Made by a program: the position numbers and the translations under genes. Below are positions 43,597 through 51,154 of a stretch of 51,154 nucleotides of DNA, one piece after another. This stretch comes from Deltaproteobacteria bacterium (GTDB lineage: Bacteria; Myxococcota; Myxococcia; Myxococcales; 40CM-4-68-19). Location of the stretch: the NCBI GenBank assembly GCA_005879315.1, contig VBLC01000066.1:1-51154 (forward strand). Direction: 5' to 3'. Position 1 is the stretch's first letter; the number at the start of each line of letters is the position of its first letter. The notes beneath the pieces were generated by a model. It was not told the DNA's origin. It did not search any database and saw only the letters and a program-made list of their open reading frames with translations.

Positions 43597-43815
43597 ATGA
43601 GTTCGCAGCCGACCGCAGCTCGCACCAGCAGCGCGTACATCATTCCGTCCTTTGGGATGCCCATCGAGGTATCGAAGCTCGCCCGCGAGGCCAGCTTCGA
43701 TTATTTGCTCGTGGAATCGACGGGGATCTTGGAGCCGCTGCTCTTGGCGGAGCCTCGCTTGGGTCGGCGGACGGTCCTCACCTTCCCGCTCCTTCCTCCT
43801 CCGCAGAAGAACTGA
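43597..43815 (+). pseudogene. CobW/G3E GTPase fragment
   Basis: The frame from ATG 43597 encodes 72 residues, of which about 30 (near 43666-43752) read IEVSKLAREASFDYLLVEST and GILEPLLLAE. This is the segment after the CxCC metal site in CobW/G3E GTPases (normally FDYLL-ESTGISEPLPVA). The nucleotide-binding start and the rest of the protein are missing. The last 20 residues are only the complement of the C-terminus of the opposite gene. It is a relic created by a rearrangement. Confidence 0.65.
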
Positions 43816-44387
43816 TCGCCGCCATCGGACTCGAGCCCCGAGACCATCACTCCGGGCGGCATCTCGAGCGTCTCGAGGATTTCTCCCGTTTGAGGATCGA
43901 CTCGCCTCAAATCGCTCTGGTCACCTTCCCAAGTGGCGTGCCAGAGCTCTCCATCGATCCAGGTGACCCCGGTGACGAAGCGGTTGGACTCGATGGTGCG
44001 AAGAATCGCCCCTGTTTGGGGATCGACTTGATGAATCTTCCGGTCCCGATACTGCCCCACCCAAAGCGTCCCTTCGGCCCAGGTGAGCCCCGAGTCACCG
44101 CCGCCGCCGGGCGCCGGGATGGTGGCGAGCACACGGCCGGTCTTCGGATCGATCTTCTGGATGCGATCCTCGGCGAGCTGAAACAGGTGCTGGCCGTCGA
44201 AGGTCGTTCCTGCATGCGCGGCGACATCGATCGAGCGCAGCGTCTTCCCGCTCGCAGGATCGAAGGCGTTCAGCTTGTCTCCAGCAGCAAACCAGACGTT
44301 CTGACCGTCATACGTGACTCCATGCACGTTGTCGGCACCCGAAAAGGGTCCATACTCGCGGACGATCTCGGCGGTTGATCGCCTCAT
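43701..44387 (-). CDS. glutamine-cyclotransferase-like beta-propeller protein
   Basis: 228 residues with repeated propeller blades: NVWFAAGDKLNAFDP, HLFQLAEDRIQKIDPKTGRV, TLWVGQYRDRKIHQVDPQTG and ELWHATWEGDQSDLRRVDPQ. It has no signal peptide. It resembles glutamine cyclotransferase-like and SMP-30-like proteins, but the key residues are not clear enough to predict catalysis. The family end looks to be VRRPKRG near 43755; the last 16 residues (to the stop at 43701) run through the CobW relic. It lies 9 bases behind the TPR/winged-helix regulator, so probably one operon. Confidence 0.75.
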   Translation of the reverse strand: MRRSTAEIVREYGPFSGADNVHGVTYDGQNVWFAAGDKLNAFDPASGKTLRSIDVAAHAGTTFDGQHLFQLAEDRIQKIDPKTGRVLATIPAPGGGGDSGLTWAEGTLWVGQYRDRKIHQVDPQTGAILRTIESNRFVTGVTWIDGELWHATWEGDQSDLRRVDPQTGEILETLEMPPGVMVSGLESDGGDQFFCGGGRSGKVRTVRRPKRGSAKSSGSKIPVDSTSK

Positions 44388-44396
44388 GCTTCCATC

Positions 44397-45617
44397 TTAG
44401 TCAATCGGCAGAGGAGCGGGGAGTAACAAGGTCGTCGTGAATCCCGGCACGGGCGGGGTCGTCCAACGACGCGCTCGCCCGCGCCCGAACGACTGCACCT
44501 TGCCCGCCGCCGCAAGCGAGTCGAGCGCCCGCTGCACGGTGCGCTGGCTCGTGCCAAGCGCAAGCGCAAGAGCCGAGCTCGACCACGATTCACCGTCGGC
44601 GAGGAAGGCGAGCACCGCCGCATGCTCCTCCTCGACGGGCCGCGCCAGCACGACGACCTCGCGTGCGCGGCGCGGCGCCAGCGCAAAACCTCGCTTCGTC
44701 GCGCTCACGTCGGCCAGCGTCCGAAGCACCGTGCGAAGGCGCCCGACTTCGACTCGCAACCGCCCGCGATGCGATTCATTGACGAGCTTCGATCCGAATG
44801 CGCGCGCGACGAGCGCGTCCCTCGGTACGTCTCCCGGCCACGCTTCGCCCAGCGCGCGCGCGAGCGCGAACAACACCGGACGCCTTGCGAGCGAGACCGT
44901 CTCCCTTTCATCCCGCACGACGTGACGGCAAGCGTCCACGACGAATGCTTTCGACGCCAGCAACGCTTCGACCTCGTCGAGCAGGAGGAGTCGCTCCTCG
45001 CCACTCGCGATCAGGCGCGCAGCGGGCGTGTTCAGGACGAGGAATGCGCTTTCGACTTCCGCCGTCAGCGCAGGGATACGTGCGTAACGCGCGGCGCTCT
45101 CGGCCCGAGCGAGCGCAGCGCGCGCCGCCTTCGTCCGGAGGCGCCGCATCGCGACCGCCGCGACCACCAGCTCGTGGGCGGTCCTCGACGCGGGAGGGAA
45201 GGGCGCGGGGTCGAGCTCGGCGAGCGTACGCTCGGCCTCGTCGATGCGCCCGATCAGGACGAGGCGCCGGACCTCGAGATACCGCGCATGCGCGGCGTTT
45301 ACCCGGTCGCCGTACTCTTCGAGCGTTGCCCGCGCCGCGTCGAGCGCCTTCGCAGGCCAGCCCAAGTCGCGCGAGACGAGTGCGATCTCGGCCTCGGCGA
45401 CGACGCACCTCGCGCGGGCCGCGGCCTCTTTCGGACCGAAGGCACGCTCAGCCCTTCGCAGGAGAGCCTTCGCTCGAACGAGATCGCCGAGCTGCGCCAT
45501 CGCGATGCCTCGAAGCGCGAGAGCTGGCGCGTCGTCGCGCAGGGCGACCCGCTTCAATGCGCCGAGGGGGTCACCCGCTGCGAGTGCAAGCGCCGCGGCA
45601 TTGATCAGCGAGTCCAT
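44397..45617 (-). CDS. TPR-like and winged-helix transcriptional regulator
   Basis: 406 residues from ATG 45617 (minus); the frame is open another 81 codons without homology. The N-terminal half is helical repeats rich in Ala and Leu of a TPR type (MAQLGDLVRAKALLRRAERA, ARCVVAEAEIALVSRDLGWP). The middle has a winged-helix-like segment (GRLRVEVGRLRTVLRTLADV) as in transcriptional activation domains. The C-terminal ALALALGTSQRTVQRALDSL is a clear helix-turn-helix. A DNA-binding role is likely. It diverges from the SDR gene across 102 bases, so it may control both. Its exact family is not one I can name. Confidence 0.72.
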   Translation of the reverse strand: MDSLINAAALALAAGDPLGALKRVALRDDAPALALRGIAMAQLGDLVRAKALLRRAERAFGPKEAAARARCVVAEAEIALVSRDLGWPAKALDAARATLEEYGDRVNAAHARYLEVRRLVLIGRIDEAERTLAELDPAPFPPASRTAHELVVAAVAMRRLRTKAARAALARAESAARYARIPALTAEVESAFLVLNTPAARLIASGEERLLLLDEVEALLASKAFVVDACRHVVRDERETVSLARRPVLFALARALGEAWPGDVPRDALVARAFGSKLVNESHRGRLRVEVGRLRTVLRTLADVSATKRGFALAPRRAREVVVLARPVEEEHAAVLAFLADGESWSSSALALALGTSQRTVQRALDSLAAAGKVQSFGRGRARRWTTPPVPGFTTTLLLPAPLPID

Positions 45618-45719
45618 CGGAATCCCGTCACACTTGTAACTCCCGTCGTTCGATGCCGGCGTTAAGTCTCTCGCACGACCAACACCAACCACCAAGTCAA
45701 ACAAGAAAGGAAAGAGACG

Positions 45720-46478
45720 ATGAACGGACAGAGAATCGAAGGAGCGGTCGCCCTGGTGACGGGCGCCAACCGCGGCATCGGGCGAGCGCTGACGGAAGCA
45801 CTCCTGACCCGGGGCGTGAGCAAGGTCTACGCCACGGCGCGCAATCCGGAGGCGCTGCACGCCCTGCGTGACGAGCGGCTCGTTTCGCTGCGGCTCGACG
45901 TGACCGACGCGGACCAGATCCGCGCGGCCGCAGAAGCGGCTTCGGACGTCGAGCTCGTCTTCAACAACGCCGGGGTGGCGCTTGCCCGCGGAATCGCGGA
46001 TTCAACGGTCCTCGACCAAGCCCGCCGCGAGATGGAGGTGAACTACTTCGGGCCTCTCCAGCTGCTCCAGCGCCTGGCGCCATCGCTGGCCAGGAATGGC
46101 GGGGGCGCGATCGTCATCATCGGCTCGGCGGCCGGCCTGACCAACGTTCCCTTTCTCCCGACCTACAGCGCTTCGAAGGCCGCGCTGCATTCGCTGACCC
46201 AGGCCGCGCGCATCCTCCTCGGGGCGCAGGGCACCTCGGTCTTCGGCGTCTACGCGGGCCCCGTTGACACCGACATGTCCCGTGAGCTTGCGATTCCGAA
46301 GACCTCGCCGCGCGAGGTGGCGTTCGCGATCCTCGACGGCATCGAGGCCGGTCAGGAGGACATCTTCCCGGACCCGTTCGCGGTGGATTTTGGCCGACTG
46401 TTCGAGTCCTCGCCGAAGGCCTCGGAACGGCAGATCGCCGCGATGGCCGCTGCGATGCTATCGGCCTCCGCGGCGTGA
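45720..46478 (+). CDS. short-chain dehydrogenase/reductase
   Basis: 252 residues. Cofactor motif TGANRGIG at residues 14-21, NNAG near residue 84, catalytic Ser in IIGSAAG, Tyr and Lys in TYSASKAAL. All catalytic residues are present. A good ribosome site (AAGGAAAGAG) precedes ATG 45720. It is a normal classical SDR; substrate unknown. It diverges from the TPR/winged-helix regulator, a common arrangement for a regulated reductase. Confidence 0.94.
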   Translation: MNGQRIEGAVALVTGANRGIGRALTEALLTRGVSKVYATARNPEALHALRDERLVSLRLDVTDADQIRAAAEAASDVELVFNNAGVALARGIADSTVLDQARREMEVNYFGPLQLLQRLAPSLARNGGGAIVIIGSAAGLTNVPFLPTYSASKAALHSLTQAARILLGAQGTSVFGVYAGPVDTDMSRELAIPKTSPREVAFAILDGIEAGQEDIFPDPFAVDFGRLFESSPKASERQIAAMAAAMLSASAA

Positions 46479-46537
46479 GCAGTGGCGCAGTATTGGAAGT
46501 CTGGCGGAACAAACCCTGGAAGGAGGAATCGCATATC

Positions 46538-46978
46538 GTGGATATTTTGCACAGAGTGGGAATCAAATCGTCGTCCCTGGATGCCACCTATAAGGCATTG
46601 GCCACGCGCGAAGGTCTTTCGGCCTGGTGGACGAACAACACGCAAGGGGAAAGCAAAGTCGGCGGAGTGCTGCAATTCCGCTTTGCGGCCGGCGGTTTCG
46701 ACATGAAGGTTCTTGAGCTTGATCCCGCCAAGCGCGTGCTATGGCAAGTGGTCGACGGGCCCAAAGAATGGATCGGCACCAAAGTAAGTTGGGAGCTCAA
46801 GAAGGATGGCGACTACACCATCGTCCTCTTCAAACACCAAGGATGGAAGGAGCCGGTGGAGTTCATGCACCATTGCAGCACGAAGTGGGCGGTCTTTCTG
46901 ATGAGCCTGAAGTCGCTTCTCGAAACCGGGAAAGGTGCCCCCGCGCCAAACGATATCAAGATCGACAACTGGAACTAA
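46538..46978 (+). CDS. SRPBCC (AHSA1/START-like) protein
   Basis: 146 residues from GTG 46538, which follows GGAGG at 46522-46526. Signatures: DILHRVGIKSSSLDATYKAL, GLSAWWTNNTQG, VLQFRF and KVSWELKK. This fold binds hydrophobic ligands. A GTG at 46475 overlapping the SDR stop would add 21 residues that do not match the family. The A+T content is visibly higher than in neighbours, suggesting separate acquisition. Its stop TAA overlaps an ATG at 46978 (TAATG). Confidence 0.87.
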   Translation: MDILHRVGIKSSSLDATYKALATREGLSAWWTNNTQGESKVGGVLQFRFAAGGFDMKVLELDPAKRVLWQVVDGPKEWIGTKVSWELKKDGDYTIVLFKHQGWKEPVEFMHHCSTKWAVFLMSLKSLLETGKGAPAPNDIKIDNWN

Positions 46979-47232
46979 TGCCCCTCATAGAAGCGCTCGC
47001 GTTTTCGCCGGAACGCAGGCGTGCCCGCCCCGCGGAGGTCGCGCTCATCGAGCGGCGGCTCGTCCAGGTCCTCCGCCGGGTCGGGCATGCCATAGCGGCG
47101 GCGGCCGACTTCGACCGGAGCGGAATGACCTTCTTTTTTGGCGTCACGTGGTCTGCAAATGTTCCACTGGTGTTCCAAGGACGCCAAGAGATCATCGGCG
47201 CTACGATCGGCGTGCATCACAACCCTCAATAG
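46978..47232 (+). CDS. possible 84-residue protein, unknown
   Basis: ATG 46978 overlaps the SRPBCC stop (TAATG) and opens 84 codons to TAG 47230-47232. The first half is charged and helical (EVALIERRLVQVLRRVGHAI), the second hydrophobic (GMTFFFGVTW). I recognise no family, and an antisense frame of similar length is also open, so coding is uncertain. The coupling is the main argument for it. Confidence 0.3.
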   Translation: MPLIEALAFSPERRRARPAEVALIERRLVQVLRRVGHAIAAAADFDRSGMTFFFGVTWSANVPLVFQGRQEIIGATIGVHHNPQ

Positions 47233-47335
47233 CTGGGCCGTCTCGGCGAACCGGAAGACATCGCCGGCGGCGGGATGTTCTGACCTTCAGCGCTTCCGAT
47301 GCGCGCAGCCGCAGACTGATCCAGACTGCAGGTCG
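47233..47335 (+). pseudogene. SDR C-terminal fragment
   Basis: Directly after a stop, the plus strand reads LGRLGEPEDIAGGGMF and then TGA. This is the conserved C-terminal block of glucose-dehydrogenase-type SDRs (LGR-GEPEDIA). In another frame the sequence continues with FSASDARSRRLI, resembling the FLASD-A block that normally follows. No N-terminal part is present. It is a short relic ahead of the MFS gene. Confidence 0.5.
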
Positions 47336-47339
47336 ACCG

Positions 47340-48707
47340 ATGGCGCACGGCCTCTCATTGAGCAGCCCCGGAGGACGCGGCTTGCTCGCTGCCGCGGTGC
47401 TCGGCTCCGGGATGGCCTTTCTGGACAGCACTGCGGTCAATGTGGCGTTGCCGCCGCTGCAGCGATCGTTCGAAGCAGACCTGTCCCTGCTGCAGTGGAC
47501 CGTGGACGCCTACCTGCTGTTTCTCGGCGCGCTTCTGCTGGTGGGTGGAGCGCTGGGAGATCGCTACGGTCGCCGCCGAGTGTTCTTGATCGGCACCGTA
47601 GGATTCGCGCTTGCCTCGCTGGCTTGCGGAATCGCTCCCGGTGCCGGCTTCCTGATCGCCGCTCGCGCCGTCCAGGGAACCGCAGCGGCGCTGCTCGTGC
47701 CGGGCAGCCTGGCCCTGATGCGCGCCGCGTACCGTGAGGAAGATCAGGGAAAGGCCATCGGGCTGTGGTCGGGCTTGTCCGGAGTCACCTCCGCGCTCGG
47801 GCCCATTGCCGGCGGCTGGCTGGCGGAGGCGATCTCCTGGCGGGCGATCTTCTTCCTCAACTTGCCGCTCGCCGCCGCGTGCGTGTTCGCCACCGCGCGC
47901 TTCGTCCCCGAGAGCCGGGACGAGGCGGCGAATGCTCCACCCGACTGGGTCGGAGCCGCGCTGGCGACCATCGGGCTCGGCGCCACTGTCCATGCGTTGA
48001 TCGAGGGGCCCGCGCGAGGGCTTTCCGTGGAGACAGTGGCAGCCGCGCTCATCGGAGCCGCGGGGCTGATCGGCTTCGTCTTCATCGAGCGCCACCAGCG
48101 CCATCCGATGCTGCCGCTGGAGATTTTTCGCTCGCGCCAGTTCTCCGGGGCCAACCTCGCCACAATGGCCATCTATGCCGCTTTGGGTGGCGCGATGTTC
48201 GTGCTCACCCTCCATCTCCAGGGCAGGCTGCGCTACTCGCCCTTGCAGGCCGGCCTGGTCCTGACGCCGGTCACCGTCCTCCTGCTGCTGCTCTCTCCGC
48301 CGGCCGCGAAGGTGGCAGGACGGATCGGCTCGCGCTGGCCGATGGCCGCCGGCTCGCTGATCGCGGGATTTGGCCTGGTTCTCCTCTCTTTCCTGAATGA
48401 CCAGGCGCCCTCTCTTCTGGCCATCCTGATCGCGGTGGCCGTCTTCGGCCTCGGATTGTCGGCGCTGGTTGCTCCGCTCACCATTGCCGTGCTCGAGAGC
48501 GTGGAGCAGGAGCGCAGCGGCCTCGCTTCCGGAGTGAACAACGCGGTGGCGCGGATCGCCGGCCTGCTTGCAGTCGCGGTCCTCCCACCGCTGGCCGGCT
48601 TGGAGACGGCGAGTACCGGCTTTCGGCGGGCGATGCTTCTCTGTGCGGCGCTCTGCGGCGCCGGGGCCGTGGTGTCCTGGGCATCGATTCGCGAGACACG
48701 CCACTGA
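47340..48707 (+). CDS. MFS exporter, DHA2 (EmrB/QacA) family
   Basis: 455 residues from ATG 47340, with no strong ribosome site; the open frame upstream is not conserved. Inner-membrane drug/proton antiporter. Motif A is GALGDRYGRRRVFLIG. Motif C region is GLSGVTSALGPIAGGWLAEA. The first TM carries GMAFLDSTAVNVALPPLQ, typical of DHA2 members with an Asp in TM1. Up to 14 TM segments are expected for the family and the hydrophobic pattern fits. Substrates are unknown. It stands alone; no adaptor is present. Confidence 0.93.
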   Translation: MAHGLSLSSPGGRGLLAAAVLGSGMAFLDSTAVNVALPPLQRSFEADLSLLQWTVDAYLLFLGALLLVGGALGDRYGRRRVFLIGTVGFALASLACGIAPGAGFLIAARAVQGTAAALLVPGSLALMRAAYREEDQGKAIGLWSGLSGVTSALGPIAGGWLAEAISWRAIFFLNLPLAAACVFATARFVPESRDEAANAPPDWVGAALATIGLGATVHALIEGPARGLSVETVAAALIGAAGLIGFVFIERHQRHPMLPLEIFRSRQFSGANLATMAIYAALGGAMFVLTLHLQGRLRYSPLQAGLVLTPVTVLLLLLSPPAAKVAGRIGSRWPMAAGSLIAGFGLVLLSFLNDQAPSLLAILIAVAVFGLGLSALVAPLTIAVLESVEQERSGLASGVNNAVARIAGLLAVAVLPPLAGLETASTGFRRAMLLCAALCGAGAVVSWASIRETRH

Positions 48708-48925
48708 CGGACGATTCTTCGAAACAGATTTCTGACAACGCGTCACCTGGACCACGTTCGCCTGCGCGTACGTCGCCACTCCGGCACGGCCAGGAGCTGC
48801 TCGGCAACGAGCAAGTGAGGGCGGCGTTTCTGGGCGTGTGGCCCGCCCAGACGAACGCGTCCACGTAGATGGGAGCGGTGCCCGGCACCAGGTAGAGCGC
48901 GGTGCAGAGGTGTCGAGCTCAGTCC
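48708..48925. other. gap with possible decayed coding sequence
   Basis: 218 bases between the MFS and DUF1801 stops. Pieces on the minus strand look coding in composition (ALYLVPGTAPIYVDAFVWAG, and in another frame VAEQLLAVPEWRRTRR) but are short, in different frames and without start. I cannot name a family. No hairpin with T-run is seen. Confidence 0.3.
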
Positions 48926-49399
48926 TCAGCTCACCGCTTTCTTCACGAGCGCGCCGATCCTTGCCTCGTCGGCGGCGGTCAACTTCGTCAGAGCGAAGGC
49001 GGTCGGCCACATGGCGCCTTCGTCGAGATTCGCCTTGTCGCTGAAGCCGAACGTCGCGTACCTCGTCTTGAACTTCTGCGCGCTCTGGAAGAAGCAGACG
49101 ACCTTGCCGTCCTTGGCATACGCGGGCATCCCGTACCAGAGTCTAGGCAAGAGGGTAGGCGCGCTGGCTTTGATGACGGCATGGAGCCGCTTGCCCATGG
49201 AACGATCCGGTTCCGGCATCTCGGCGATCTTCGCGAGCACGGCGCTTTCCCCGTCCGCCTTGTCCGCGCGCGGGCCGCGGCGCGCGGCCGCCTTCATCTC
49301 TTGGACGCGCTCCTTCATCGCGGCTCGTTCCTCGTCCGTGAATCCCTCGTGCCTCTTTTTCGCGGTGGTACTCTTGGCGGACTTCTGCGTGTCCTTCAT
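48926..49399 (-). CDS. DUF1801-domain protein
   Basis: 157 residues. A basic, Lys-rich N-terminal arm ([20 protein letters not shown]) is followed by the DUF1801 core: [55 protein letters not shown]. The family is small, YdhG-like, without a proven activity. A GGGGAG precedes the start at 49399 by nine bases. The N-terminal arm may bind nucleic acid; this is inference. Confidence 0.88.
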   Translation of the reverse strand: MKDTQKSAKSTTAKKRHEGFTDEERAAMKERVQEMKAAARRGPRADKADGESAVLAKIAEMPEPDRSMGKRLHAVIKASAPTLLPRLWYGMPAYAKDGKVVCFFQSAQKFKTRYATFGFSDKANLDEGAMWPTAFALTKLTAADEARIGALVKKAVS

Positions 49400-49910
49400 T
49401 GGAGGTTTCTCCCCTGCGAGTATTGATGGGAACGACCCTCATCCTAGGGTGATGGAGCCGCAGGCGATCTGATGCGGGCCCCACCGCCGCTCACCTTCTC
49501 GGTCTCGAGTTCCAGTTTGGACCCATGAGCGTCGCCTTCTCGAGGCGACGCTCTCCGATCGTCGAATCAGCAGACCGAGTCTTCTTGGCGCAGTTGCCTT
49601 GGGCGACCGAACGACGTTGCGCAAATCATTTGGGCTCCTTACCACCAGAACAGCGTGAGGATCACCAACGGGACCTGGTTCACTTCAGGGACAATCTCAA
49701 CGCCAAGCGCAAGTACCTGGTCCTTTTCAGGGCCTGTCCGGCCGTCCACGCCCCAGGGGCATTCCGCGGTTCTCAGACACTCGAAGCTGCGATCAAGTCA
49801 GTGCGTGAGACGCGATCCCCGGCTTCTTGTTCGCAGTGACCCGGGTCGAAATGATGCGAGCTCCCACGCAGAGCCTGAACGCCAGCTCGTTCAGGCTCTG
49901 CCGGTGCGCA
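49400..49910. other. 511-base intergenic region without a supported gene
   Basis: The region lies between two minus-strand genes, so it holds the DUF1801 promoter and the terminator of the propeller gene (49869-49900). A 104-codon plus frame (49525-49839) has no recognisable family. On the minus strand, 49639-49797 reads CPWGVDGRTGPEKDQVLALG and EVNQVPLVILTLFWW then stop, with plausible protein composition but no start; it may be a gene remnant. Base composition is slightly lower in GC than average. Confidence 0.4.
49869..49900 (-). terminator. hairpin terminator of the propeller gene
   Basis: A perfect 13-base-pair stem (CAGAGCCTGAACG and its complement, loop CCAGCT) begins 11 bases after the stop of the minus-strand gene at 49911. 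No T-run follows in the minus direction, so it is either Rho-assisted or a 3-prime end stabiliser. It is the most regular inverted repeat in the window. Confidence 0.6.
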
Positions 49911-51154
49911 TCAATACGTAAACGGCGCGAGTTGCTGCTGTCCGGGGCCCAGCGTGTACGCCGTGCGCGTCGCCGGATTCAACTGCAGGTTGTTGGCGCC
50001 GATGGTGAGGAAGGTATTGAAGAGGAAGAGCTGCTCGAAATTCGCGAGCACGGTTCCTCGCTCGTCCATCACCACGGTGCCGCTGGTCGCGTTGTTGTTG
50101 ATGCCGAAGTCACCCGGGACCACCTGGTCCATCACGATCAGCCCGCGCGTCTCGTCGATGGTGGGATAGATGTTGGTGGACCCGTTCGGGTTGACGGCGA
50201 TGCCGGTCTTCGCTCGGAGATCGTAGATCCCCGCCAGGCCGTCGCAGATCGTCGGCACGATGGCCTTGTTGGTGATCGAATCGACGGCCATGCCGTACGC
50301 GAAGCCGCTGGTGACGCCCTGGAAAGACGAGAGCGCACCCGTGGCCAGGTTCGCGGTCACGATGGTCGGCGACCCGCAGAAGTTGAAGAAGTCGGTGACG
50401 GGCGTGGAGGCCTCATTCCTCCTCGTGTTCTGCCCGATGCCGTCGAACACCGGGAATCCCATCGAGGCGATGGGCGGACTGAGGTCGATGAGCGGCCCGA
50501 ACGTGTTCCTGGTGATGTCCGAAGTGAAGATCTTCCAGGCGTTGTTGATGCTCGGCGCCGTCAGGTCGAAGGCCAGGAACGCCGCATGGTCGTTCGCCTG
50601 GTTCGACGCCCCCTCGCTGATCGACAGCGTGTCGGGCGACGGCGGCGTCCACGGGTTGCCCACGGTCCCGTCGGGCACGTTGAGCAGATTGTAGTTGCTG
50701 GCGAACGTGTTGAGATCGAAGAGCCCGAACAATCCGGTGCTGCCGCCCCAGATACCGGATCCGGTGGTGAAGTACAGCGCGCTCTTTTGCGACGCGACGG
50801 TCTTCGCGATCGCGTTGGTCGATTGATCGAACGTCTCGAGCGACGTCACGATCGTGCCGTCTGCCAGTAGCTGGCCGGAGGTGAGGAACCCGCGGCTCCC
50901 GTGCTGATCGATGCCGAACCCGTTGTTCGCGAAGCCGCCGTCCGCCGCCAGCACCCCGTCCATGGTGATGGTGCTCACCTCGCTGGCTTCGCCGGCGGCC
51001 GCGCCGTTGCGCGTCGGCAGGACCCGGACGACGTGATTCATCGTCGGGAAAAGGCCCAGCGTCTTCGCATTGAACGTGGCGGTCCCTTTCAGCCCGGGCA
51101 ACACGGCGAAGGCGATCGAGGCGGTGTCGACTCCGTTGCGGTCGCGCACCGTCC
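49911..51154 (-). CDS. uncharacterised beta-propeller-like protein (N-terminus outside window)
   Basis: The frame is open from the right edge (codons before GTG 51149 are also open), so at least 413 residues are visible and the start is missing. The sequence has repeated blades without a strict repeat: VDSITNKAIVPTICDGLAGI, YPTIDETRGLIVMDQVVPGD, GTVVMDERGTVLANFEQLFL. It is rich in Asn, Thr, Ser and Gly with few charges, like exported or surface proteins. Segments mention no catalytic motif I recognise. It may be a secreted repeat or propeller protein. Confidence 0.65.
   Translation of the reverse strand, partial: TVRDRNGVDTASIAFAVLPGLKGTATFNAKTLGLFPTMNHVVRVLPTRNGAAAGEASEVSTITMDGVLAADGGFANNGFGIDQHGSRGFLTSGQLLADGTIVTSLETFDQSTNAIAKTVASQKSALYFTTGSGIWGGSTGLFGLFDLNTFASNYNLLNVPDGTVGNPWTPPSPDTLSISEGASNQANDHAAFLAFDLTAPSINNAWKIFTSDITRNTFGPLIDLSPPIASMGFPVFDGIGQNTRRNEASTPVTDFFNFCGSPTIVTANLATGALSSFQGVTSGFAYGMAVDSITNKAIVPTICDGLAGIYDLRAKTGIAVNPNGSTNIYPTIDETRGLIVMDQVVPGDFGINNNATSGTVVMDERGTVLANFEQLFLFNTFLTIGANNLQLNPATRTAYTLGPGQQQLAPFTY

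Noticed and set aside
46475-46537. GTG start of the SRPBCC gene overlapping the SDR stop
   Set aside because: The added 21 residues do not match the family, while GTG 46538 has GGAGG upstream and begins the conserved region.
49525-49839. 104-codon plus frame in the intergenic region before the propeller gene
   Set aside because: No recognisable family, no ribosome site, and it opposes both neighbouring genes.
1-51154. CRISPR arrays, tRNA or rRNA genes, transposases or complete insertion sequences
   Set aside because: No regular spaced repeats, no cloverleaf or rRNA segments and no transposase-like protein were seen by eye; a tRNAscan or ISfinder search would be decisive.

Overview
The window is about 51 kb of high-GC DNA with dense genes, frequent GTG starts and many 1-4 base start/stop overlaps. 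The organism is a Gram-negative bacterium: there is a TonB-dependent receptor, an RND efflux pump, lipoprotein signals and an outer-membrane MipA remnant. The TonB receptor carries an N-terminal carboxypeptidase-regulatory-like domain (Oar-like). Together with the mix of VOC, DUF1697, YCII, DUF1801 and SRPBCC single-gene families, this suggests Myxococcota or a similar high-GC soil lineage. That placement is inference; no rRNA or tRNA gene is present to confirm it.

Layout. 1-9494: a secreted-esterase island with the tail of an alpha/beta hydrolase, a ketopantoate reductase relic, two tannase/feruloyl-esterase-family enzymes, a secreted alpha/beta hydrolase, two secreted metallo-beta-lactamase-fold hydrolases, and GntR and AraC regulators. 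9669-17825: housekeeping and accessory genes (two VOC proteins, an RND pump with its adaptor, a DEAD-box helicase coupled to a luciferase-like monooxygenase, a third VOC protein). 17874-18753: a sharp junction where the C-terminal part of a MipA/OmpV gene abuts the C-terminal part of a dihydroxyacetone kinase gene. 18805-23816: a small beta-barrel candidate, an FAD aromatic hydroxylase, and a four-gene minus-strand operon.

24043-40379, probably continuing to 41113, is the most striking part: a LacI-controlled operon for, most likely, beta-1,2-glucan. It encodes a TonB receptor, a GH144-type lipoprotein endoglucanase, a sugar-binding lipoprotein with two ABC permeases (no ATPase), an unassigned 1,011-residue secreted (alpha/alpha)6-type protein, a GH94 phosphorylase of 1,2-beta-oligoglucan phosphorylase size, a GH1 beta-glucosidase and a trailing SGNH esterase. 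From GH144 to GH94 each start overlaps the previous stop. Upstream are a consensus -35 box and two tandem LacI-type palindromes.

41205-49399: a redox cluster (alcohol dehydrogenase, F420-reductase-like protein, cupin), gene relics (CobW, SDR and truncated ABM pieces), a TPR/winged-helix regulator divergent from an SDR, an SRPBCC protein, an MFS exporter and a DUF1801 protein. 49911 to the right end: a secreted or propeller-like protein that runs off the window. The repeated gene relics mark the flanks as recombination-prone, accessory DNA.
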